Assembly (NCBI GenBank): GCA_036501625.1
Contig: DASXZY010000088.1
Coordinates: 1-64,000 of the forward strand
Reading direction: 5' to 3'
DNA: 64,000 nt
Origin: Palsa-1400 sp036501625
Lineage (GTDB): Bacteria; Verrucomicrobiota; Verrucomicrobiia; Limisphaerales; Palsa-1400
Positions 36,589-44,286 of the stretch are shown one piece after another; position 1 is the first letter of the stretch, and every line of letters starts with the position of its first letter. Position numbers and translations under genes: made by a program. Below the pieces are notes generated by a model. The model did no database searches and was not told where the DNA came from. It was given only the letters and a program-made list of their open reading frames with translations.

Positions 36589-37172
36589 GGGGCGGCGGAC
36601 GCGGTGGATTGAATTTCAGCCGGGGCCCAGCGCGGCTCGGTTTCATTGACCAATTTCAGCGCGGCGGCATGCAATCCGCGCAATTCAACTTCCGTCGGCT
36701 CATACTTGGCAAATTTAATCAGGTCGCAATTGGCCAGAAATTCTCCCAGGCGCAGCTTCTGCTCGGCTGTCAATAAATTCGTGGCCTGCAATTCATAAAG
36801 AAATTCCTCCGTCGTGCGGTCGGGCGCGTGGAAATTAAACCGATCCTCCAGATACTCGCGAATGGCGCCGGAAACGGCGGTCGAAAAAGCCTTCGGGTCG
36901 CTCAGGAGGGCCAGCGCGGCTTCCAAAGCGTGGCGCGCCCGGATGTGCGGCGGCGCCGGCGGCGCGGCCGGAGCGGCAGCCGCCTTCCTGTTCCGATAAC
37001 GCCAAAACAGCCACGCGCCAAGGCACAGAGCCAGAATGACCGAAATCCAAATCACCCAAAGCCAGCCATTGGGAATTTCGATGAGCGGTTTGATGGCCTG
37101 GTGAAAAGTCAGCGCGGCCGAATTGGCGGCGGCTGATGGCGCGGGAACGATGAGGGCCGAATTGGTGTTCAT
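36585..37172 (-). CDS. DUF4381-family membrane protein
   Basis: The 195 residues comprise a short periplasmic start, one membrane helix (LWVIWISVILALCLGAWLFW) and a helical cytoplasmic domain (HALEAALALLSDPKAFSTAV, IREYLEDRFNFHAPDRTTEE, LLTAEQKLRLGEFLANCDLI). Proteins of this type occupy the same position in MoxR/VWA operons, between DUF58 and BatA, and may help assemble the complex; no activity is known. Both ends overlap the neighbouring genes by 4 bases (ATGA), showing translational coupling. Confidence 0.8.
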   Translation of the reverse strand: MNTNSALIVPAPSAAANSAALTFHQAIKPLIEIPNGWLWVIWISVILALCLGAWLFWRYRNRKAAAAPAAPPAPPHIRARHALEAALALLSDPKAFSTAVSGAIREYLEDRFNFHAPDRTTEEFLYELQATNLLTAEQKLRLGEFLANCDLIKFAKYEPTEVELRGLHAAALKLVNETEPRWAPAEIQSTASAAP

Positions 37173-38122
37173 CCGTGGCGGCGGCGTTTCTCGCGCGTTT
37201 CAAAAAATGCGCCCAGGGCGGCGGCGTACGGCTCGCCCGCGCGGACTTCAATGGCGTCGATGCTGGCCGAGCGCAGCAGGCGCGTCAATTCGGCCTGATG
37301 CCGGCTCCTGCGTTCGGCGAAGGCGCGGCGTTTGCGCGCGTCGTGCGTGTTGATTTCGATCATCTCGCCCGTCTCGGCATCGGAGAAAACCAGCCGGCCC
37401 AGCGCGGGCAATTCCAGCTCAAAGCGGTCCACCACCTGGATGGCAATGACATCGTGGCGGCGGTTGGCCTGGCGCAAAGCCGGCAGCGTGCGCGGCCCCA
37501 GCGTCGGCGAAAGCAAGTAGCCCTTGGCGGAATTTTTGTCGCCTTCCTGCGCCCGGCGGCTCTCAAAAAGAAAATCGGAAATCACGACCACGATGGCATG
37601 GCGGCGGGCCAGGCGGTTGAGAACATCCAGAGCCTCGCCAAAATTGGTGCCGCGCCGGGCCGGCTGAAAACAGAGAATTTCGCGGATGACCCGCAGGACG
37701 TGCCGCCGCCCTTTCTTGGGCGGTATGTATTTCTCGACTTCCTCCGTGAACAGGATCAGCCCCACTTTGTCATTATTGCGGATGGCGGAAAAGGCCAGCA
37801 CCGAAGCCAATTCGGCGGCCAGCTCCCTTTTGGATTGGTCGCGCGAGCCAAAGAGGCCCGACCCGCTCAGATCGACCACCAGCATGAGCGTCAACTCGCG
37901 CTCTTCCACGAATTTTTTGACGAACGGATGGTTCATCCGCGCCGTCACGTTCCAATCGATCGAGCGCACTTCGTCGCCCGGTTGGTATTCGCGCACTTCC
38001 TCAAAATTCATGCCCTGCCCCTTGAAGACGCTATGATACTGGCCGCCGAGCGTTTCAGAAACCAGCCGCGTGGTGCGAAGCTCGATTTGGCGGATTTTCT
38101 TAAGGATTTCGCGCGGAATCAC
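37169..38122 (-). CDS. DUF58 domain protein of the MoxR operon
   Basis: The 317 residues have the DUF58 core: GQYHSVFKGQGMNFEEVREY, GDEVRSIDWNVTARM, a partial VWA metal motif VVDLSGSG, and RRGTNFGEALDVLNRL. DUF58 proteins are soluble companions of MoxR ATPases and are thought to be part of a chaperone-like complex with the VWA proteins. The gene overlaps moxR upstream and the DUF4381 gene downstream, by 4 bases each. Confidence 0.92.
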   Translation of the reverse strand: MIPREILKKIRQIELRTTRLVSETLGGQYHSVFKGQGMNFEEVREYQPGDEVRSIDWNVTARMNHPFVKKFVEERELTLMLVVDLSGSGLFGSRDQSKRELAAELASVLAFSAIRNNDKVGLILFTEEVEKYIPPKKGRRHVLRVIREILCFQPARRGTNFGEALDVLNRLARRHAIVVVISDFLFESRRAQEGDKNSAKGYLLSPTLGPRTLPALRQANRRHDVIAIQVVDRFELELPALGRLVFSDAETGEMIEINTHDARKRRAFAERRSRHQAELTRLLRSASIDAIEVRAGEPYAAALGAFFETREKRRRHG

Positions 38123-39111
38123 GGCACCGGCAGTTCGTTGAAGATTTTAGTGATGATCGTTTCGCTCGATTTCTCTTCGGCCTCCGCTTCGTAGGTGACC
38201 GTGACCCGGTGCCGCAGCACGTCCATGCCGATGCTTTTCACATCCTGCGGGGTGACATAGCCGCGTCCGCGCAGGAAGGCGTAGGCCTTGGAGGCGAGCG
38301 TCAGCGCGATGGTCGCGCGGGGCGAGGCGCCCAATTGAATAAGCCCTTGCAAGCCGTCGATTTTGTAGGGGGCCGGGTCGCGCGTGCAGCAAACGATATC
38401 GACGATGTAATCCTTGACCTTGTCATCCATGTACATGTCGTTGAGCGTCTGGCGGGCTTCGATAATTTGCTGCGCCGAAACGACCTGGCTGGCCGCCGCC
38501 GTGATCGAGGTGCGGGCCATCAGATCGAGAATCTGCCGTTCCTCCTCGCGCGACGGATAAACAATTTTCAATTTCAACATGAACCGGTCCACCTGCGCTT
38601 CAGGCAGCGGATACGTGCCCTCCTGCTCAATGGGATTCTGGGTGGCCAGCACTAGGAACGGCTCTTCCAGCCGGAAGGTTTGATCGCCGATGGTGACCTG
38701 TTTTTCCTGCATCGCTTCGAGCAAGGCGCTTTGGACTTTGGCAGGCGCCCGGTTGATTTCATCAGCCAGCACAAGGTTGGCGAAAATGGGGCCGCGCCGG
38801 GTCGTAAAAGCGCCCGATTGCGGATTATACACTTGCGTGCCGATTAAGTCGGCCGGAAGGAGGTCGGGCGTGAATTGGAGCCGGGAGAATTTGACGTTCA
38901 AGGCCGAGGAGAGGGCCTTGACCGAGAGTGTTTTGGCCAATCCGGGCACGCCTTCGAGCAAAACGTGGCCATTGGCCAGCAGGCCAACCACAAGCCGTTC
39001 GACCAGATAAGTCTGGCCGATGATGACCTTGCCAATCTCGCTAAAAAGCGGGCGCACAAACGCGCTGGTCCGCTGCACTTCATCGTTAATCGCGCTGATT
39101 CCTGTATTCAT
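38119..39111 (-). CDS. MoxR-family AAA+ ATPase
   Basis: This 330-residue protein has Walker A GVPGLAKT at 54-61, Walker B LVLADEIN, the sensor stretch FLVLATQNPIEQEGTYPLPE and the C-terminal lid RATIALTLASKAYAFLRGR. MoxR ATPases drive folding or activation of partner proteins together with VWA-domain proteins. It is the first gene of a tightly overlapping leftward operon: moxR, DUF58, DUF4381, batA, batB-C. The promoter should lie in the 304-base gap upstream. Confidence 0.95.
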   Translation of the reverse strand: MNTGISAINDEVQRTSAFVRPLFSEIGKVIIGQTYLVERLVVGLLANGHVLLEGVPGLAKTLSVKALSSALNVKFSRLQFTPDLLPADLIGTQVYNPQSGAFTTRRGPIFANLVLADEINRAPAKVQSALLEAMQEKQVTIGDQTFRLEEPFLVLATQNPIEQEGTYPLPEAQVDRFMLKLKIVYPSREEERQILDLMARTSITAAASQVVSAQQIIEARQTLNDMYMDDKVKDYIVDIVCCTRDPAPYKIDGLQGLIQLGASPRATIALTLASKAYAFLRGRGYVTPQDVKSIGMDVLRHRVTVTYEAEAEEKSSETIITKIFNELPVP

Positions 39112-39415
39112 ATAGTCAGGAGACTACCTATGCCCAAAAGACACTCCAAAATCAATTCTTGTTCAGAAAAACGCCCGGCCGCGAAAATGCCCTGCGCTCT
39201 GCTGTGCTCTTTGTGCCTTTGTGCTGCCAACCGCTTAATCGTTAACCAACACAACCCCAGCAACTTGCATAAATCGCGCTCGGAAAATCGTCCATTTTTG
39301 CAGAAGATCAGGGGTCTCGGCCAAAAAAAATGCAGCTTTCGCAACGGCTCTTTCAAGGCATTTTTTCGAATAAAATTTCGAAGCGCACGGGGTGTGCCCG
39401 CGCCCGCCGCTTCGG
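39112..39415. other. Intergenic gap between the moxR start and the SDR stop
   Basis: This gap should hold the moxR promoter and the end of the SDR transcript. An imperfect GC-rich hairpin (GAAGCG 39380-39385 with CGCTTC 39408-39413) lies at the SDR end. TTCGAA at 39365-39370 and 39377-39382 forms a weak second stem. Open frames in it are not protein-like, and no RNA gene is visible. Confidence 0.4.
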
Positions 39416-40399
39416 TCAGGCGCGCTCGCAGGCGGCCAGGATTTCGTCCATTTCCTGGTTGAGGGCGTCGTCGATGCGCTTTCGCTGCTCATCGGCGTCG
39501 AACCAGGCCAGCGTTCGTCGCAGGCCATCGCGGAATGGAATGACGGCCCGGAAACCGGGCACAAACGTTTTGATTTTAGTATTGTCAAAGACCGCGCTCC
39601 AAGTTTTGTCGCCGAACAGCGCGCCCGCCCGCGCCGGTTTAATCCGCGCGATGAAATCCGACGGGATATGCACGATCTTGGCCTTCACTCCCAGGCCCTC
39701 GGCGATGGTCTCATGAATCTGATTCCAAGTATGAACTTCGTCCGAAGTAATGTGGAAGGCGTGCCCGATGGCGCGTTCATTGCCCAGCAATCCCAGGAAT
39801 CCGCGCCCAAAATCCTCCGCGTGCGTCACGACCCACAGCGAAGAGCCGTCGCCGTGAACGATGATCGGCCGGCCCTTTTTGAGCCGGTCAGCCAGCGTGT
39901 AACAACCGCTCCCGCCAAAGACCACCGGAAACCGCGTGTCATACGTCAGCGAAGGGCGCACGATGGTCGCCGGAAAGTCCTCCTCCCGATGCGCCCGCAG
40001 CAGCCGCTCTTCGCACGCGATCTTGCTGTTGGAATAATCCCAAAAGCTGTTCCGCAAGGGCGTCGATTCATCGATCAAATAATGCGCGGGCGGTTTTTGG
40101 TAAGCCGAAGCGGAACTGATGAAAATGTAATGCCGCGCTGCGTTGCGAAAAAGTTCCAGGTCGCGCTCAATGTGTTCCGGCCGGTAAGCAATCCAATCCA
40201 CGACAACATCGAAATGATGCCCGCGCAACGCGGCGCGAAGTTCCTCTGGCTTGTGAGCGTCCGCAATAAGGCTATGAGCGCCGGGAGGGTTGGGCTGCCG
40301 TCCGCGATTGAGCAAGTAAAGCTCGATCCCTTGCGCGAGGGCCATCCGGCTCACGCAAGCGCTGATCGCTCCAGTGCCGCCAAGAAAAAGAACCTTCAT
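39416..40399 (-). CDS. Extended-SDR NAD-dependent epimerase/reductase-like protein
   Basis: The 327 residues start with a Rossmann strand and glycine motif (KVLFLGGTGAISACVSRMAL) and contain HYIFISSASAYQKPP, the catalytic YSNSK, a TIVRPSLTYDTRFP strand and a C-terminal substrate domain (AFHITSDEVHTWNQIHETIA). These match atypical NAD-dependent epimerases or reductases related to plant-type isoflavone/CSP41-like proteins. The substrate cannot be told. The gene is divergent from argH. Confidence 0.85.
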   Translation of the reverse strand: MKVLFLGGTGAISACVSRMALAQGIELYLLNRGRQPNPPGAHSLIADAHKPEELRAALRGHHFDVVVDWIAYRPEHIERDLELFRNAARHYIFISSASAYQKPPAHYLIDESTPLRNSFWDYSNSKIACEERLLRAHREEDFPATIVRPSLTYDTRFPVVFGGSGCYTLADRLKKGRPIIVHGDGSSLWVVTHAEDFGRGFLGLLGNERAIGHAFHITSDEVHTWNQIHETIAEGLGVKAKIVHIPSDFIARIKPARAGALFGDKTWSAVFDNTKIKTFVPGFRAVIPFRDGLRRTLAWFDADEQRKRIDDALNQEMDEILAACERA

Positions 40400-40464
40400 A
40401 GAATCTCACAGAAACCTGAAACACAAAAAAAGGCGAGAAAGCTTTGCCGTTCCCAGAAACGAAA

Positions 40465-40498
40465 AGCCCGCCTGGCGCAACCAAACACCAGACGGGCT
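40465..40498 (+). terminator. Hairpin in the SDR/argH divergent spacer
   Basis: AGCCCGCCTGG (40465-40475) pairs with CCAGACGGGCT (40488-40498), 11 bases with one mismatch or G-T pair and a 12-base loop. On the minus strand the stem is followed by TTTTCGTTT, like an intrinsic terminator, yet no minus-strand gene ends here. It lies about 108 bases before the argH start, so a leader or attenuator role is possible. Confidence 0.45.
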
Positions 40499-40606
40499 AT
40501 TTATCCCCCCAAACAACGTGAACACCTTACCTGAAATAAAATTGGCTGCAATCAGGGCGATTCTGAAGCCGCCCATCGGGGAAAAACTTACTGTCAAATT
40601 ACAATC

Positions 40607-42052
40607 GTGACTTCCCCGGCCTTTGCCTTCAAATTACCGCTTCAAGTGGAACATTCATCTCCAGTGTCGCGCAGCGGACGGTTCTCGCAAGGCCCAGAGG
40701 CCGATGTGGCCAAGTTTACTGAATCGGTTTCCTTCGATTGGCGGCTGTGGGAGCAGGACATACTCGGCTCGCTGGCCCATGCCGAGATGCTGCAAAAGGC
40801 CGGCCTGATCTCCAAAGCCGAGATGCTCGAAATCGAATCCGCCCTCAACGACATCGCGCAGGAAATTTGCGAAGACCAGTTCAAATGGAACCCCGCCCTG
40901 GAGGACGTTCACATGAACATCGAGGCGGAACTAACCGCGCGCACCCCCGCCGGGGCCAAGCTCCACACCGGACGCTCCCGCAACGACCAGATCGCGCTCG
41001 ATATGCGGATGTGGCTGCGCGATGAAATCGTCGATTTGAGCCGCGCCTTGCGCGCGCTGCAAGCGGCGCTGCTTTCGATGGCGCGCAAGAATTCGAGCGT
41101 GGTCATGCCGGGTTATACGCATATGCAGCGGGCGCAACCCGTTTTGCTCGCGCATCATTTGCTGGCTTACATTGAGATGCTCGACCGCGATTGCGGCCGG
41201 TTGGTCGATTGTTTCCACCGCGTCAATGTCTGCCCGCTCGGCAGCGGCGCCATCGCCGGTTCGACCCTTCCGCTCGATCGCGAAATGGTGGCCGCGCGCC
41301 TCGGTTTCGTCGATCACAGGGGCCGCGCGCGCCTGACGCAAAACTCGATGGACGCCGTCAGCGACCGCGATTTCGCCGTCGAATTCTGCGCGGCCGCGGC
41401 GCTGGTGGCGGCGCATTTGTCGCGCCTGGCGGAGGATTGGATTTTGTGGGCCACCGATGAGTTTGGTTTCATCACCATCGCCGATGCCTACACGACCGGC
41501 TCTTCGCTGATGCCGCAAAAGAAAAACCCGGACGTGGCGGAATTGACGCGCGGCAAGACGGGGCGGGTTTACGGCAATTTATTTTCGCTGCTGACGCTTT
41601 TGAAGGGCCTGCCGATGACCTACAACCGCGATTTGCAGGAGGACAAGGAGCGCCTCTTCGATTCCGCCGACACCGTGCGCGCTTCGGCGCGGCTGATGGC
41701 CGGCATGGTTTCCAACACGTTGGTGAACGAAGCGAGGTGCCTGGCCGCCGCCGCCGACCCGGCCCTGCTGGCGACCGATTTGGCCGACGCGCTCGTGCGC
41801 AAGGGCCTGCCCTTTCGCCAGGCCCACCAACTCGTTGGCGCGGCCGTCGCCGCCGCCGTCCGCCTGGACCGGCCGCTGGATCAATTGACCGCGCGGCAAT
41901 GGCATGAAATCGATCCCGTCTTCGAGGGGCGGGTGTTGGAAGTGTTCGATTTGAAAAAGGCGCTGGCCCGGCGCGATTTGCCCGGCGCGCCCTGCCCGCA
42001 ACAAGTGACCCGCCAGCTTAACCGCTGGCGAAAAATCCTCTCCCAAGCCTGA
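40607..42052 (+). CDS. argH: Argininosuccinate lyase
   Basis: A GTG at 40607 starts a 481-residue protein with the ArgH order of motifs: GRFSQGPEADVAKFTESVSF, HMNIEAELT, LHTGRSRNDQIALDMRMWLR, YTHMQRAQPVLLAHHLLAY and the signature loop GSSLMPQKKNP at 298-308. It splits argininosuccinate to arginine and fumarate. The first 20 residues are longer than usual, so the true start may be internal. Seven bases separate its stop from the quinoprotein gene; no other arg gene is nearby. Confidence 0.96.
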   Translation: MTSPAFAFKLPLQVEHSSPVSRSGRFSQGPEADVAKFTESVSFDWRLWEQDILGSLAHAEMLQKAGLISKAEMLEIESALNDIAQEICEDQFKWNPALEDVHMNIEAELTARTPAGAKLHTGRSRNDQIALDMRMWLRDEIVDLSRALRALQAALLSMARKNSSVVMPGYTHMQRAQPVLLAHHLLAYIEMLDRDCGRLVDCFHRVNVCPLGSGAIAGSTLPLDREMVAARLGFVDHRGRARLTQNSMDAVSDRDFAVEFCAAAALVAAHLSRLAEDWILWATDEFGFITIADAYTTGSSLMPQKKNPDVAELTRGKTGRVYGNLFSLLTLLKGLPMTYNRDLQEDKERLFDSADTVRASARLMAGMVSNTLVNEARCLAAAADPALLATDLADALVRKGLPFRQAHQLVGAAVAAAVRLDRPLDQLTARQWHEIDPVFEGRVLEVFDLKKALARRDLPGAPCPQQVTRQLNRWRKILSQA

Positions 42053-42059
42053 CGCCCCC

Positions 42060-44240
42060 ATGACAATCAAATTCTTTCGCGGCCGCGCTTTTGCCCTTGG
42101 CCTGGCAGCCCTCTCCGCCGCGCAATGGGCCGCCGCCAGCGCCAACGATTATTGGGCGGTGGAGGACCGCGCCGCCCGCGAAAAACTGCCGCTCTTCAAA
42201 ACCATTCCCGCCGCGCTGCCCAGCGAGTTGACTCCCAGCGACGGCCTGCCCGGCCCCAATACGTTCGTGACGTGGGAGCGCTCGCATGGAGACAGCGGCG
42301 GACGGCGTTACTCGGCGCTGGATCAAATCAACAAGAATAATGTCAGCCGCCTGGCCGTGGCGTGGACGTATCACTCTCACGATTCCGGCACGCCGCTGGA
42401 ATGCAATCCCATCATCGTGCATGGCGCCATGATTACGCCGACTCCCGGCGAAAACGTCGTGGCCGTGAATGCCACCAATGGGGCTGAGTTATGGCGGTTT
42501 CACGCGCAGGGCCGGCCGGCCTTCCGCGGGTTGATTTATTGGCCGGGCGCCTCGGAAGCGCACGAGCGCATTATGTTCACGTCGGGCGCGCTTCTATGCG
42601 CACTGGATCCCACAACCGGAAAGCCTATTGAATCATTTGGCGAACATGGCCAAATCACGCTGCCGGGCGTCGCGCGCGAAGGTTACGGAGCCTCCTCCGC
42701 CGCCCCGGCGATTTTCCAAGGCATCATCATTGTGCCGGGCTACATGAAGGATGTATGGGGATTTGATGTCGCGACAGGCCGGCAACTGTGGACTTTTCAC
42801 ACTGTTCCGCACGAGGGCGAATTCGGCTACGACACCTGGGACGCGACCGAGGATTACGCCGCCAACGCCTGGGCCGGCATGGCTTTGGACGAAGCTCGCG
42901 GCATCGCCTACGTCACGACTGCCGCGGCCAAGCCGAATTTCACAGGCATGCGCCATCGCGGCCAGAATCTCTTCGCCAATTGCGTCATCGCCCTGGACGC
43001 CCGCACTGGCAAACGGCTCTGGCATTTTCAGGAAATCCGCCACGACATTTGGGACCTCGACATCTCCGCGCCTCCCAATCTGGCCACCATCACGCGCGAT
43101 GGCCGGCGCATTGATGTCGTGACGGCGGTGACCAAAATGGGCAACACACTTTTGCTGGACCGCACCAGCGGCAAGCCGATCTTCCCGTTTCGCCTGCGCC
43201 GCGCGCCAACCAGCGACGTGCCCGGCGAGCAAACATGGCCCTACCAGCCGGACCTGGAATTGCCGCAACCGTTCTCCAAGCTGGAGTTTGACGAATCCGA
43301 TTTGACAGACCGCACGGAGGACGAGGCCGATTTCGCCCGCAGCCATTTCAAGGGCATGCGAACGGGCCGCTTTATGCCGTGCGCCGACGGCAAGCCGACG
43401 CTGTTCTTTGACGTCGATGGCGGCGCCGAATGGACGGGCGCGTGCATCGACGTTGAGACCGGCCGCCTTTATGTGACAGCGAACCACGTCGGTTGGGCCA
43501 TCACCATGTTTCGCGATGACGACCCGCCCGATGACAACAACGCGCCCAAAACAGCCGGCCATAAAGTTTATGACAAAACCTGCGCCGTCTGCCACGGCCG
43601 GGATCGGCTGGGGGCCGGCATTTCCCCGCCCTTGCGCGGCCTGCGGCACCGGATGACGGAGGAAGCTCTTGTCAAACAAATACGCGGCGGCAAGAACGCC
43701 ATGCCCGCCAACCCGCTCCTGGGCGAGGCCGACCTCAAGGCGCTGACGGATTTTCTCCTGCTGCGCGACCGCTCCATTCCGGCTGAGACGCCCAAAACAG
43801 AGCGGCCGATTTACAGCTTTGCCGGCTACCCGCGCTTTTACACGCCGGACGGTTACCCCGCCAACAAACCGCCCTGGGGCACGCTTAATTGCATTGACCT
43901 CAACAGCGGCAAGCTCGAATGGCAGGTCCCGCTCGGCGAGTATCCGGCCCTCGCCGCCCAGGGCGTTCCGGCGACGGGCACGGAGAATTACGGCGGCGCC
44001 ATCGTGACGGCGGGCGGGTTGCTTTTCTGTTCGGGCACGCGTGACAACAAAATACGCGCCTTCGACAAAACGAACGGCCGCGAGTTGTGGTCTGCCAAGC
44101 TTCCCTGGACCGGCAGCGCCGCGCCCGCGACCTGCGAAATCGCCGGCCGCCAGTACGTCGTCATCCCCGCGACCGGCGCGCTGCACCTCGGCACCCCGCG
44201 CGGCGACGCCTTTGTCGCCTTCGCTCTGCCAGAAAACTGA
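42060..44240 (+). CDS. Exported quinoprotein (PQQ-type) dehydrogenase with an inserted cytochrome c domain
   Basis: The 726 residues start with a signal peptide (FALGLAALSAAQWAAASA). Residues of about 60-480 are beta-propeller blades of the quinoprotein glucose/quinate dehydrogenase type (HGDSGGRRYSALDQINKNNV, EIRHDIWDLDISAPPNL, VTKMGNTLLLDRTSGKPIFP). A cytochrome c domain is inserted near 495-590, with heme site Cys508-Ala-Val-Cys511-His512 and a likely Met ligand in GGKNAMPANPL. The last blades follow (PPWGTLNCIDLNSGKLEWQV, then VIPATGALHLGTPRGD). It should oxidise a sugar or alcohol in the periplasm and pass electrons through its own heme. It sits just downstream of argH, on the same strand. 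Confidence 0.88.
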   Translation: MTIKFFRGRAFALGLAALSAAQWAAASANDYWAVEDRAAREKLPLFKTIPAALPSELTPSDGLPGPNTFVTWERSHGDSGGRRYSALDQINKNNVSRLAVAWTYHSHDSGTPLECNPIIVHGAMITPTPGENVVAVNATNGAELWRFHAQGRPAFRGLIYWPGASEAHERIMFTSGALLCALDPTTGKPIESFGEHGQITLPGVAREGYGASSAAPAIFQGIIIVPGYMKDVWGFDVATGRQLWTFHTVPHEGEFGYDTWDATEDYAANAWAGMALDEARGIAYVTTAAAKPNFTGMRHRGQNLFANCVIALDARTGKRLWHFQEIRHDIWDLDISAPPNLATITRDGRRIDVVTAVTKMGNTLLLDRTSGKPIFPFRLRRAPTSDVPGEQTWPYQPDLELPQPFSKLEFDESDLTDRTEDEADFARSHFKGMRTGRFMPCADGKPTLFFDVDGGAEWTGACIDVETGRLYVTANHVGWAITMFRDDDPPDDNNAPKTAGHKVYDKTCAVCHGRDRLGAGISPPLRGLRHRMTEEALVKQIRGGKNAMPANPLLGEADLKALTDFLLLRDRSIPAETPKTERPIYSFAGYPRFYTPDGYPANKPPWGTLNCIDLNSGKLEWQVPLGEYPALAAQGVPATGTENYGGAIVTAGGLLFCSGTRDNKIRAFDKTNGRELWSAKLPWTGSAAPATCEIAGRQYVVIPATGALHLGTPRGDAFVAFALPEN

Positions 44241-44286
44241 CAAGGGTGCCGCAGTGGGAAGTGGGAAGCTCCAGCCGGGCCAGGCC

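Noticed and set aside
39365..39382. TTCGAA inverted repeat as a strong terminator
   Set aside because: The stem is AT-rich and each arm is itself palindromic; too weak to call on its own, noted only in the gap description.
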